Positions 1 to 7,795 of a stretch of DNA of 45,185 nt are shown here, one piece after another. Position numbers and translations under genes: made by a program. Numbering within the stretch: position 1 is the first letter of the stretch; every line of letters begins with the position of its first letter. This DNA comes from Acetivibrio mesophilus (GTDB lineage: Bacteria; Bacillota; Clostridia; Acetivibrionales; Acetivibrionaceae). The notes beneath the pieces were generated by a model. It searched no databases and was not told the DNA's origin. It saw only the letters and a list, made by a program, of their open reading frames with translations. The stretch spans positions 1-45,185 of the forward strand of contig NZ_RLII01000027.1 in assembly GCF_004102745.1 (NCBI RefSeq), read 5' to 3'.

Positions 1-7
1 ACAATCT

Positions 8-124
8 TCTGGTGGCTATGACGAGAAGGACACACCCGTTCCCATACCGAACACGGTAGTTAAGCTTCTCAGTGCCGATGATACTTGGATGGAGACGTCC
101 CGGGAAAGTAGGTCGCTGCCAGAT
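8..124 (+). rRNA. rrf: 5S ribosomal RNA
   Basis: The stretch contains the highly conserved 5S core CCCGTTCCCATACCGAACAC and the GGGAAAGTAGGTCGCTGCC 3' part. The ends TCTGG (8-12) and CCAGA (119-123) pair as helix I, giving about 117 nt, the normal 5S length. It is the last gene of an rRNA operon whose 16S and 23S genes would lie before the window. The exact ends are estimated from pairing. Confidence 0.95.
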
Positions 125-132
125 TTAATATC

Positions 133-166
133 AAAGTCCTATGGTTACCCCGTAGGGCTTTGTTTT
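133..166 (+). terminator. Rho-independent terminator of the rRNA operon
   Basis: A 12-bp stem (133-144 with 150-161, two G-T wobbles) with a 5-nt loop is followed by GTTTT. It sits 9 nt after the 5S gene. Confidence 0.85.
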
Positions 167-232
167 ATCTATATCTATTTACTATGTTATATACAAAAAT
201 TGAATTAAATAGACAATATTTCTTATTTAATA

Positions 233-261
233 TTACATAACTTATCTATCTATAGTATAAT
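233..261 (+). promoter_or_regulatory. Candidate SigA promoter of the AgrB-like gene
   Basis: TTACAT (233-238) and TATAAT (256-261) are separated by 17 bp. The predicted start of transcription is about 25 bp upstream of the ribosome binding site of the AgrB-like gene, so it appears to be transcribed independently of the rRNA operon. Confidence 0.6.
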
Positions 262-293
262 TAATATAAAAGAATAAAGGGGGGAGTGGTGGA

Positions 294-926
294 ATGAGAT
301 TTATTCATGCTTTATCCTATAAGAGTGCAGATTATTTAATGAAGCAGATGAAAGGAAATCACGAAAGCAGGAGAGTCTATTACTTTGGTTTTCAAATCAT
401 AATTGGTGCAATATTTAAAGGATTACTTTTAATATTGCTGGCAAGTATTACGCAGACAGTACTTCCTTCTCTCACAATTGTAGCCGTTTTTGTAGCCTTA
501 AGGCAAATTGCTGGAGGTTACCATATGAAAACTTATGGAAAGTGCATTGCAGCTTCTCTGGGGATGTTTATCACGGCAGCATTAATTTCGAAATATACAT
601 ATCACCTCTGGAATAGAACATCAATTGTGTTTTTTGTAATATTAACATTTATTATTTCGCTAGTATCCTTGTTAAAATGGGCACCTTCCGACAATCCCAA
701 TAGACCGATAACTAAGCAGGAGGAAATCAACAAATTTAAAAGGCTATCTGTACTGTTTATAATAATGTGGTTATTTGCGTCATTGACAGCAGTGCATTTC
801 AAATTAAATATGTATACTTTGGCAGGATGCTTTGGAGTTATACTGGAAGTGTTTACGATAACGCCACTAGGGCACAGGTTTTTCACAGGTCTTGAGCAAG
901 GAATGGATAGAGTAAAAAATGGATAA
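294..926 (+). CDS. AgrB-like accessory gene regulator (peptide-processing membrane protease)
   Basis: AgrB proteins are membrane cysteine proteases that cut and cyclise a small AgrD precursor into an autoinducing peptide. This 210-residue protein has the family pattern of hydrophobic segments and the conserved block RQIAGGYHMKTYGKC. That block places His77 and Cys84 seven residues apart, the same spacing and numbering as the catalytic pair of Staphylococcus aureus AgrB. The ATG at 294 follows a strong GGGGGGAG site. The gene stands alone between the rRNA operon and nadA, with its own promoter and a terminator at 948-972. No AgrD-like peptide, AgrC or AgrA gene is visible beside it, so its substrate is unknown. 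Family assignment is solid; quorum-sensing function is inference. Confidence 0.85.
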   Translation: MRFIHALSYKSADYLMKQMKGNHESRRVYYFGFQIIIGAIFKGLLLILLASITQTVLPSLTIVAVFVALRQIAGGYHMKTYGKCIAASLGMFITAALISKYTYHLWNRTSIVFFVILTFIISLVSLLKWAPSDNPNRPITKQEEINKFKRLSVLFIIMWLFASLTAVHFKLNMYTLAGCFGVILEVFTITPLGHRFFTGLEQGMDRVKNG

Positions 927-947
927 TTAAAAATGAAAAAATAAATT

Positions 948-972
948 AAAACCTGCGATATGCAGGTTTTTT
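948..972 (+). terminator. Terminator after the AgrB-like gene
   Basis: The stem AAAACCTGC / GCAGGTTTT with a short GATAT loop runs into a T tract. It lies 21 nt after the AgrB-like stop codon. Confidence 0.8.
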
Positions 973-980
973 AATATATC

Positions 981-1001
981 CTTTACAAAAGGGTAGTAAA
1001 G
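981..1001. promoter_or_regulatory. Inverted repeat upstream of nadABC, candidate operator
   Basis: CTTTAC (981-986) and GTAAAG (996-1001) form perfect 6-bp arms around a 9-bp spacer, 67 bp before nadA. De novo NAD operons of Firmicutes are often repressed by NiaR (YrxA), but I cannot confirm that this matches its motif in this lineage. The assignment rests only on symmetry and position. Confidence 0.35.
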
Positions 1002-1068
1002 TATTAAAATTAAAAAAAGTATTATAGTAAGAAAAATAATATAATTAGCTGATAGGTAGGTAATAAGA

Positions 1069-1980
1069 TTGAATAATATTGAATTAATTGAAAAAATAAA
1101 TGAATTGAAGAAAGAGAAAAATGCTGTAATAGTGGCTCATAATTATCAGAATGACGAAGTTCAAGAAGTTGCAGATGTTATTGGTGACTCCCTGGCCTTG
1201 AGCAGGTACTGTGCAGATAATGATAAAGATGTTATAGTATTTTGCGGTGTTCATTTTATGGCTGAGAGCGCAAAGATACTTTCGCCTTCAAAGACCGTCT
1301 TGCTTCCGGAAATTGATGCCGGTTGTCCTATGGCTGATATGGTAACAGCGGATGCTTTAAAAGAGGAAAAGAAAAAGCACCCCGGGGCTGTAGTTGTTTG
1401 TTATGTAAATTCATCTGCAGAAGTAAAGGCGGAAAGTGACATATGCTGCACATCATCTAATGCCATTGAAGTTGTAAAGTCAATCCCGGAGAAGGACATA
1501 TTGTTTGTTCCCGACAAAAATCTGGGTAGTTATGTTGCACAAAAGGTTCCGGAAAAAAATATAATTTTGTGGGAAGGTTACTGTATAACACATCATAGGG
1601 TTAACCTTGACCAAATTAAAGAAATTAGAAATATTCATCCTGATGCCTTGCTGCTTGTACATCCGGAGTGTCAGAAGGAGATCTGGGAACAGGCGGATTT
1701 TGTCGGCAGTACCAAGCAGATAATTGACTTTGCAAGAGAATCCGGCCATTCAAAGTTCATTATAGGTACAGAAATGGGAATAATGTATAAACTAAAGAAG
1801 GATAATCCTGATAAAAGCTTCTATCTGCTCTCTCAAGGACTGGTATGTCCAAATATGAAGAAAACTACTTTAAAGAGTGTGTATACTGCATTAAATGAAA
1901 TGAAGTATGAAATAAAACTTGATGAGGATGTAAGATTAAATGCCAAAAAGGCTCTGGATAGAATGCTCCGGATTGGCTGA
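1069..1980 (+). CDS. nadA: Quinolinate synthase NadA
   Basis: NadA condenses iminoaspartate with dihydroxyacetone phosphate to quinolinate using an oxygen-sensitive [4Fe-4S] cluster in the cytoplasm. The 303-residue protein has the usual size. It shows the N-terminal [20 protein letters not shown] motif and three cysteines in the family's cluster-ligand positions: C86 in AGCPMAD, C172 in EGYC and C260 in LVCPNMKK. It also has TEMGI near residue 234. The start is a TTG at 1069 after a weak GGTAGG. It is the first gene of a nadA-nadB-nadC operon, the full route from aspartate to nicotinate mononucleotide. Confidence 0.97.
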   Translation: MNNIELIEKINELKKEKNAVIVAHNYQNDEVQEVADVIGDSLALSRYCADNDKDVIVFCGVHFMAESAKILSPSKTVLLPEIDAGCPMADMVTADALKEEKKKHPGAVVVCYVNSSAEVKAESDICCTSSNAIEVVKSIPEKDILFVPDKNLGSYVAQKVPEKNIILWEGYCITHHRVNLDQIKEIRNIHPDALLLVHPECQKEIWEQADFVGSTKQIIDFARESGHSKFIIGTEMGIMYKLKKDNPDKSFYLLSQGLVCPNMKKTTLKSVYTALNEMKYEIKLDEDVRLNAKKALDRMLRIG

Positions 1981-2007
1981 TTTATGGCTATTTCTTTAGA
2001 TTAATCT

Positions 2008-2046
2008 AAGGCTCCGAGGTGCTGGGTATGGTTATCCGGAGCTTTT
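2008..2046 (+). terminator. Weak hairpin between nadA and nadB
   Basis: AAGGCTCCG (2008-2016) can pair with CGGAGCTTT (2037-2045) around a 20-nt loop and ends in TTTT. It may be a partial terminator that tunes nadB relative to nadA. The loop is long and the T run short, so the function is uncertain. Confidence 0.4.
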
Positions 2047-2095
2047 GTTGTGATATAAATTAAATGTGATTATTATAGAGGAGGAACAACGAATT

Positions 2096-3694
2096 TTGGA
2101 GGAGAGTAGATATTTAGTAGATTTTGATACAGATAATATACGCACAGAGTTGCACGATGTGATTATTATAGGAAGCGGGATAGCGGGAGTTTATACTGCG
2201 CTTGAGATACCTGAAAAATATGATGTTGCCATACTGACAAAGGAAACTATAGAAATTAGCAACTCGGTTCTTGCCCAAGGGGGAATAGCTGTTTCCCTTG
2301 ACAAGGGAGATTCTCCGGAGTTGCATTTTAAGGATACAATTTATGCCGGAGCGGGCTTGTGTGATGAGAAAAGTGTATGGGTTTTGGTTAATGAAGCCGC
2401 ATCCAACATTGAGGCTTTGTGTGAGTTTGGAGTTAATTTTGACAGGAAAAGTCAAAATGAGCTCTCTCTATCAAGAGAAGCCGCTCACAGCAAAAACAGA
2501 ATTATACATGCCGGAGACACAACGGGCAAAGAAGTTTGCGATAAGCTCATATCGGTAGTAAGGACAAGAGAGAATGTTAAAATAAAGGAAAGAGTTGCTG
2601 CAATAGATTTAATCACCGAGAACAATGTGTGTAAAGGAGTATTAACCTATGATGAGGATAGCTCTTCCTACGTATTATATAGGGCAAATGTTGTCGTATG
2701 TGCAACAGGAGGGTTTGGACAATTATACTCAAACACAACAAATCCGGAGGTAGCAACAGGTGATGGGGTCGGCCTTGCATATAGGGCTGGTGCGGAGCTC
2801 ATGGATATGGAGTTTATTCAGTTCCATCCCACAGTTCTTTTTCATCCCGATAACAAAAGCTTTCTTATATCTGAGGCGGTAAGAGGAGAAGGAGCTATAT
2901 TAAGGAATATTAACGGTGAAAGGTTTATGCCCAAATACCATGAGCTAAATGAGCTGGCTCCTAGAGATATAGTTTCAAGGTCGATTTTTCATGAGATGAA
3001 AAAGACAAATTCAACCCATGTATATCTTGATATTACCTTTAAGGATAAAGAATATCTGGAACAAAGGTTCCCGAATATTTACAGGACATGCCTGAGCTAT
3101 GGAATTGATATAAGCAAAGATTATATTCCTGTTGCTCCTGCCGAGCACTACTGTATGGGAGGAATAAGGACAGATGTATTTGGGCGAACAAATATAAAGG
3201 GCTTCTATGCCTGCGGTGAGGTTGCATGTAATGGCATACATGGAGCAAACAGGTTGGCCAGCAATTCACTTCTTGAAGGTTTGGTGTTTGGACATAAAAT
3301 AGGAACAGAGGTTGAGAATATAATAGAAGACTATCCAAAGGAGCCGCAAAAAATCAGTATAAAAGCGCATTCAAACAGAGTGCTAAAAGATATTGACGTA
3401 AATCAAATTAAGAAGGATATACAGGAAACAATGACCCAATATGTAGGTATAGTAAGAGAGAGGGAAGGACTTGAAAAAGCAAAGAAGAAGATCGAAGAAT
3501 ACTGCGATTTGATAAAGGACATGAAAAATATCAATGTCAGGGACTTTGAGACACAAAATATTGTTCTTATTTCAAGGCTTGTCATTGAAGCAGCCTTAGA
3601 ACGTAATGAAAGCCGTGGAGCACATTTTAGACTGGATCATCAAAAAACCGATGATGAAAATTGGAAAAGAAACATAATAAAAAGAAAATTTTAG
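2096..3694 (+). CDS. nadB: L-aspartate oxidase NadB
   Basis: NadB is a flavoprotein that oxidises L-aspartate to iminoaspartate, the NadA substrate. It carries the FAD-binding GSGIAG motif near its N terminus and the family blocks SNSVLAQGGIAV, HAGDTTGKEV, EFIQFHPT, APRDIVSR and PAEHYCMGGIRTD, followed by HGANRLASNSLLEG. The open frame extends up to a GTG at 2066. I chose the TTG at 2096 because AGGAGG at 2079-2084 lies 11 nt before it, whereas the GTG has no ribosome binding site. This gives 532 residues, typical for the family. In anaerobes the electron acceptor is probably fumarate or another non-oxygen acceptor, which is family knowledge. Confidence 0.95.
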   Translation: MEESRYLVDFDTDNIRTELHDVIIIGSGIAGVYTALEIPEKYDVAILTKETIEISNSVLAQGGIAVSLDKGDSPELHFKDTIYAGAGLCDEKSVWVLVNEAASNIEALCEFGVNFDRKSQNELSLSREAAHSKNRIIHAGDTTGKEVCDKLISVVRTRENVKIKERVAAIDLITENNVCKGVLTYDEDSSSYVLYRANVVVCATGGFGQLYSNTTNPEVATGDGVGLAYRAGAELMDMEFIQFHPTVLFHPDNKSFLISEAVRGEGAILRNINGERFMPKYHELNELAPRDIVSRSIFHEMKKTNSTHVYLDITFKDKEYLEQRFPNIYRTCLSYGIDISKDYIPVAPAEHYCMGGIRTDVFGRTNIKGFYACGEVACNGIHGANRLASNSLLEGLVFGHKIGTEVENIIEDYPKEPQKISIKAHSNRVLKDIDVNQIKKDIQETMTQYVGIVREREGLEKAKKKIEEYCDLIKDMKNINVRDFETQNIVLISRLVIEAALERNESRGAHFRLDHQKTDDENWKRNIIKRKF

Positions 3695-3722
3695 TACATA
3701 CTAATAGGGAAGGAGTAAAAAT

Positions 3723-4556
3723 ATGCAGTACATATCGGACATAGACAGAATTATTATAAATGCATTAAAGGAAGATATCCCGTCAGGAGATATTACAACT
3801 GAGAGCATTATTGATGAAGCATCTGAATCTGAGGCGTTATTGATTTCAAAGGACGAAGGAGTGATAGCGGGATTAGATGTTGCAAAAAAGGTATTTTTAA
3901 TGCTGGATGAAAAAGTTATTTTTGAAAAGAAAGTAGAGGATGGGCAGATAGTAAAACGCGGTGATATAATCGCAAAAATCAAAGGTAATACCATAGCTCT
4001 TTTAAAGGGTGAAAGGACAGCTTTAAACCTTCTTCAAAGGCTTTCGGGCATTGCAACTAAGACAAGGTATCTTGCGGATAAAATTAAGGATTTGCCTGCA
4101 AAGCTTGTGGATACAAGGAAGACGACACCGGGGCTTCGGATACTGGAAAAGTATGCTGTTAGAGTTGGTGGAGGGTATAACCACAGGTTTTGCCTTTCCG
4201 ATGGGGTTTTGATAAAGGATAATCATATAAAAGCCGCGGGGGGAATCAAACAGGCAATTGAGCTTGTACGAGAAAGGATTCCACATACTATGAAGATTGA
4301 AGTTGAAACCGAAAGTATTGAAGAAGTACTGGAGGCATTAGATGGAAAAGCTGACATAATAATGCTTGATAATATGGGGCTTGACAAATTAGAAGAAGCT
4401 GTTAAAATTATTAATGGTAGAGCTATTACGGAAGCATCCGGTAACGTAAATGCCGATACAATATATGATATCGCTTGTACTGGGGTTGATATTATTTCCG
4501 TAGGAGGCCTTACACATTCAGTAAATGCATTTGATATTAGTATGAAAATCAGTTAA
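3723..4556 (+). CDS. nadC: Nicotinate-nucleotide pyrophosphorylase (carboxylating) NadC
   Basis: NadC converts quinolinate and PRPP to nicotinate mononucleotide with loss of CO2. The 277-residue protein has the family blocks LLQRLSGIAT and DTRKTTPG, GGGYNHRFCLSDGVLIKDNH around residues 150-169, EVETES and IMLDN. The ATG at 3723 follows GGGAAGGAG. It is the third gene of the nad operon, 28 nt after nadB, and is followed by the convergent DnaA-box region. Confidence 0.97.
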   Translation: MQYISDIDRIIINALKEDIPSGDITTESIIDEASESEALLISKDEGVIAGLDVAKKVFLMLDEKVIFEKKVEDGQIVKRGDIIAKIKGNTIALLKGERTALNLLQRLSGIATKTRYLADKIKDLPAKLVDTRKTTPGLRILEKYAVRVGGGYNHRFCLSDGVLIKDNHIKAAGGIKQAIELVRERIPHTMKIEVETESIEEVLEALDGKADIIMLDNMGLDKLEEAVKIINGRAITEASGNVNADTIYDIACTGVDIISVGGLTHSVNAFDISMKIS

Positions 4557-4659
4557 AACAGTCAGCAATTATTTAAAAGGACAGTTTTCAAAATTTAAGC
4601 TCATTCTGTTAATAAAAAGCTTTCCAAAATTAAAAATAAGTTAGGATGTAATGACGACT

Positions 4660-4817
4660 TGTGGATAAAACGAAAACATATCCACAATTAATTCACATAC
4701 TTTTCATTGGATTTGTGCATAAGTTGTGAACACCGCATGAAACAACTGTTTGCGGCTGTTAATTTTTTTATAGATATCCACAGCCTTGTGGATATCTATT
4801 GTGTTTTATGTGGATTA
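4660..4817. other. Cluster of DnaA-box-like 9-mers
   Basis: Between the convergent genes nadC and the lipase there are six 9-mers close to the DnaA box TTATCCACA. 4660-4668 is a perfect box on the minus strand. 4714-4722 matches TTATNCACA on the minus strand. 4678-4686 and 4774-4782 on the plus strand, and 4787-4795 and 4809-4817 on the minus strand, each differ at one base. Replication initiator DnaA binds such boxes. Clusters outside oriC can titrate DnaA or regulate genes. No dnaA, dnaN or plasmid replication gene is nearby, so a titration or regulatory cluster is more likely than an origin. Confidence 0.7.
4771..4807 (+). terminator. Perfect 12-bp hairpin, probable nadC terminator
   Basis: TAGATATCCACA (4771-4782) pairs perfectly with TGTGGATATCTA (4787-4798) across a 4-nt loop, followed by TTGTGTTTT. 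The hairpin arms are also two inverted DnaA-box-like sequences. The interrupted T tract makes it a moderate terminator on the plus strand. There is no T tract in the other direction. Confidence 0.5.
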
Positions 4818-4828
4818 ATGGGTTTATT

Positions 4829-5971
4829 CTATTTGTTTATGACTGCAGGATAAGGCAAATCGGTATTAAGCATTTCGAAAATCCGGCTAAAAACCGTGTT
4901 ATTGTTTAATATTCCTTTATGATTTGGAGCGTCAAGAATATTGCCATTTAACAAGTTATTCACAGTAAAACTGTTTTCACCTACGCTGAATATTTCAGTT
5001 TTAATGCCCCATTTGTCAAGGCTGGCGCTTTCATTAGTCACTACCTCATCGTACTGACTTAAAAGATTTCCTATTTGTATTGAACTGTTTAGTCCGTTAT
5101 TAATTGTATTAGGAAATATGCCTACAAATAATTCGTTGTCGGGGACTAGTTCTTTAATTGACTTATCATTAAAATATTCTTCTCCGATTGACGCCAGAAC
5201 AGAGCCTTTATGAGGCACCGAAAGGAAAATTACTTTATTGACATCATCGTTTTTCAGATAATTTTTACTTCCGGAATAGTACCTTGCCACAAGACCTCCC
5301 ATACTGTGGACAATTAGGTCGAATTTGCCCACAAGAATTCCCTGACTTAAGAATTCTCGTTTTTGATCCTGTAAAAATAACTCCAGTTCTTTGGCTCCAT
5401 ATTCTACTCCTAGAGTTGAATCGTAATTTATGGAGGAACAGGTATATCCCTTTGATGAAATAAATTCATTTAAATTGTCAAACACATCTTCGGTTTCCCG
5501 ATATCCATGGATGAAAACGATAGGTATGGGAACAAGGTTTAATTTCACCGTAGAGTTTATATTAGTGCCGGCTATTGAAGCAGTAATACTAATTGGTTGG
5601 GGATTTGTACCGGCATTCAAATTATAATAATTATCGGGCACATAAGTAACAAGGCATTCCCCTTGACTATTAGTCACAGCTTTGCTGGGATGCATGGCAC
5701 CAAAATCCTTTGTATTTTCAAAACTAACTTCAATATAGGGAATGAGATTTCCATTTGAATCCTTAACTACAGCCTTTAAATGTACCTTGTTTGAAGGCTC
5801 AGATGAAATTGAATGAACCTCGCTATTTATAAGACTTAGGTAAACATTTAAGTTGATTTTGTCATAAAAAGTTTTGCAAAAAAAGATATTAATATGTTCA
5901 AAGTGAACAAATAAGAGAAAAAATACCAGAACGATTATTATAAAGATCTTGTGATTGCGTACTTGATGCAC
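4829..5971 (-). CDS. Membrane-anchored or secreted alpha/beta-hydrolase with Ig-like domain (lipase family)
   Basis: A hydrophobic segment at about residues 9-25 suggests a signal anchor or signal peptide. Residues about 60-145 resemble a bacterial Ig-like (Big-1) domain, with PYIEVSF and a VTNSQGECLVTYVPD stretch. The C-terminal part is an alpha/beta-hydrolase with the oxyanion-hole HG in VFIHGYRE and the nucleophile elbow VHSMGG (Ser223). A candidate catalytic His351 lies in DAPNHKG. This resembles class 2 lipase and PGAP1-like esterases; the substrate is unknown. The frame opens at a TTG at 5980, but AAGGGA abuts it. The GTG at 5971 is 9 nt from that site and is preferred (380 residues). 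It is monocistronic and convergent with the nad operon. Confidence 0.75.
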   Translation of the reverse strand: MHQVRNHKIFIIIVLVFFLLFVHFEHINIFFCKTFYDKINLNVYLSLINSEVHSISSEPSNKVHLKAVVKDSNGNLIPYIEVSFENTKDFGAMHPSKAVTNSQGECLVTYVPDNYYNLNAGTNPQPISITASIAGTNINSTVKLNLVPIPIVFIHGYRETEDVFDNLNEFISSKGYTCSSINYDSTLGVEYGAKELELFLQDQKREFLSQGILVGKFDLIVHSMGGLVARYYSGSKNYLKNDDVNKVIFLSVPHKGSVLASIGEEYFNDKSIKELVPDNELFVGIFPNTINNGLNSSIQIGNLLSQYDEVVTNESASLDKWGIKTEIFSVGENSFTVNNLLNGNILDAPNHKGILNNNTVFSRIFEMLNTDLPYPAVINK

Positions 5972-6250
5972 TAAAATCAATCCCTTATTAATAGTTTTGT
6001 GAAATTATAACGATGTGATCAATTTTAATTATAGCATCCCATGGACATATTATAAATAAGAAACAGTTGGATTATAAAAGTAAATACTGGATACAATGGC
6101 TATTAATTTTATAATAGGACGATGTAAACTCTATTAGTAAATTTCATCAATTACATATTTACGTGCAAATTCTGTTGTCTATATTTTCATTTATGAAATA
6201 GTCATCTGAGGGGAAAATAAATTTGAAATACAAATAAGGAGATGATAAGG

Positions 6251-6679
6251 TTGAAGGTTAAGGATAAAATGACGAAATCTGTAGCATATGTTGAGCCCAA
6301 TACCAGCGTCGTTGAGGCAGCCCAGCTTATGCAAAAGCATAATGTAGGATCTATTCCTGTTTATGACCAGGGAGTAGTAGGGATAGTGACGGATAGAGAT
6401 ATTGTTGTCAGAAATGTTGCCCACGGTAAAATTCCTAAAGACACAAAAGTGCAGGATGTCATGACATCGCAGGTTGTTAGCGTATCACCGGAGATGGATG
6501 TGGAGGAAGTCTCAAAGTTGATGGCCAATCAGCAAATTAGGAGAGTACCGGTGGTTGAAAATAATCAGATTGTTGGAATGCTCTCTTTAGGAGATATAGC
6601 TACAGATACGAGACTTGACATGGAAGCATCGGAGGCATTATGTGAAATATCCAAACCGGCCAAACCATTCAGAATCTAA
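6251..6679 (+). CDS. CBS-domain pair protein
   Basis: The protein is two CBS domains in tandem with nothing else. The first runs over about residues 4-60 (MTKSVAYVEPNTSVVEAA, then GIVTDRDIV). The second runs over about 70-125 (VMTSQVVSVSP, then GMLSLGDIA). CBS pairs bind adenine nucleotides such as AMP, ATP or S-adenosylmethionine. Stand-alone forms act as cytoplasmic energy or redox sensors, but no partner is visible here. An ATG at 6242 is in frame, but AAGGAG at 6236-6241 touches it. The TTG at 6251 has ideal 9-nt spacing and is preferred, giving 142 residues. The gene is monocistronic with a strong terminator. Confidence 0.85.
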   Translation: MKVKDKMTKSVAYVEPNTSVVEAAQLMQKHNVGSIPVYDQGVVGIVTDRDIVVRNVAHGKIPKDTKVQDVMTSQVVSVSPEMDVEEVSKLMANQQIRRVPVVENNQIVGMLSLGDIATDTRLDMEASEALCEISKPAKPFRI

Positions 6680-6690
6680 GAAGAATGACG

Positions 6691-6732
6691 GCATTGGGAT
6701 GACACGAACAGTGTCATCTCAATGCTTATTTT
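6691..6732 (+). terminator. Terminator after the CBS gene
   Basis: A 15-bp stem, GCATTGGGATGACAC (6691-6705) with GTGTCATCTCAATGC (6711-6725), has a 5-nt loop and is followed by TTATTTT. Confidence 0.9.
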
Positions 6733-6733
6733 A

Positions 6734-6785
6734 GTCTCTCAAAGTGAAATGAGAGAGGCAAAAGTGAAGGGCCGCGGTGTCCCGA
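6734..6785. repeat. Dispersed intergenic element, copy A
   Basis: The core GCAAAAG..AAGGG..CG.TGTCCCGA at 6758-6785 matches 28591-28618 at 23 of 28 positions without a gap. Looser similarity extends upstream around a TGAAATGA motif. Both copies follow the terminator of a plus-strand gene and precede the 3' end of a minus-strand sporulation-related gene. TCTCTC and GAGAGA in this copy can also form a hairpin. Its nature is unknown. Confidence 0.5.
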
Positions 6786-6859
6786 ATTTTTATTTAAATT
6801 TTGCAATGCTTCTATAATATATAATAGAATTAAACTATAATATTAAAAGTGGTCATCAA

Positions 6860-7309
6860 TTAGTAATAGAAGCGGACAAATTTGATAGAATACATATCAG
6901 CAAGCAACAAATCGTCCGTATCCACCTCTCTGATTACAATATAGCTTGTGCCTACGTCGACTAAAGTTCCTTCTCTATCTACAAGCATACTAGTGCCAAT
7001 AAGGAACTCAACCTTTACTCTTGAGCCTATATGTTTTTTAAGATATCCTTGGGTATAGGCAATGTTCTGGAGAGTTTCGGGTTCAGGCTCCGGACTTGAA
7101 GGCATAGTGACCTGCGTAGGAGTCATACTCGTCGGTGCGGGCATCTGACTGTACATGGGGCCAGAAGGGTAACCTGTGGGCATAGGAGGCAAAGCTGTTG
7201 TCGATGGTGAAGCGGGTATATTGCTAGGAGAAAACTGGTTTGGAGTCATTTGACGGTTCAAATTGTTGCAAAAAGATTGACAGTTATTCGGATTAAAATA
7301 ATTAGCCAT
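6860..7309 (-). CDS. gerQ: GerQ-like spore coat protein
   Basis: The N-terminal 85 residues are low complexity, rich in Pro, Ser, Met and Asn. The C-terminal ~60 residues (from YLKKHIGSRVKVEF through the terminal IKFVRFYY) form a small beta-rich domain resembling that of GerQ. GerQ is the coat protein that Bacillus needs to place the lytic enzyme CwlJ in the spore and that transglutaminase cross-links. The assignment is supported by the gene lying 42 nt downstream of a cwlJ homologue on the same strand. The ATG at 7309 follows GGAGGG. The terminal YY and the low-complexity head are typical of coat proteins. The domain match is from memory, so moderate confidence. Confidence 0.7.
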   Translation of the reverse strand: MANYFNPNNCQSFCNNLNRQMTPNQFSPSNIPASPSTTALPPMPTGYPSGPMYSQMPAPTSMTPTQVTMPSSPEPEPETLQNIAYTQGYLKKHIGSRVKVEFLIGTSMLVDREGTLVDVGTSYIVIREVDTDDLLLADMYSIKFVRFYY

Positions 7310-7351
7310 GAAATTTCCCTCCGTAATGAAATGATTCTAATGATATTATTT

Positions 7352-7795
7352 TTAAGTCTGTGCATAAAATTCAGTTGGTCGGTAGAAGCAATGTTGATTG
7401 ACACGGGTTACAAATTGACCTGAGCCGCTTGCCGGGAATATATAGTTGCACGTCGCACTAAAGGGATTATAATACCAAAGACATTCACCTACACCCGGTA
7501 GCTTGTTTCCAGCCAGTGCCCAGTCGGCAATGTCATAGTGAATTTGCTCGGGGGGACTTGACCAGATTGTCTGGGGGTTTACTTCCCCATATACTTTACT
7601 CATTACACATGTGAATTGGGTGGGCTGGAATATCACTTTTCGAAGGTCTCCTTGACCGGTTCGCAGATATTCACCATATGAAGCATGTACGCGGTTCATA
7701 ACAACAGTAGCAACGGCTTTCATACCGTCTATTCCTTCTCCGCCAGCCTCGCATTTAATAAGTCGCGCAAATAATTCTCTCGCAGAAAATGGCAT
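7352..7795 (-). CDS. cwlJ: Spore cortex-lytic cell wall hydrolase, CwlJ type
   Basis: The 147-residue protein is a bare SleB/CwlJ (Hydrolase_2) domain. It has the conserved LIKCEAGGEG block with the probable catalytic Glu16, then AVATVVMNRV, FQPTQFTCV and the ALAG / LWYYNP segments near the end. CwlJ-type enzymes hydrolyse muramic-delta-lactam-containing cortex peptidoglycan during spore germination. The lack of a signal peptide and of a peptidoglycan-binding domain fits CwlJ rather than SleB. The frame opens at a GTG at 7804, but AGGGTGA overlaps that codon. The ATG at 7795 is well spaced from it and preferred. It forms an operon with the GerQ-like gene. Confidence 0.87.
   Translation of the reverse strand: MPFSARELFARLIKCEAGGEGIDGMKAVATVVMNRVHASYGEYLRTGQGDLRKVIFQPTQFTCVMSKVYGEVNPQTIWSSPPEQIHYDIADWALAGNKLPGVGECLWYYNPFSATCNYIFPASGSGQFVTRVNQHCFYRPTEFYAQT

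Noticed and set aside
4660-4817. The DnaA-box cluster as the chromosomal origin oriC
   Set aside because: dnaA, dnaN, recF and other origin-linked genes are absent and the region lies between metabolic genes; only a cluster of boxes is claimed.
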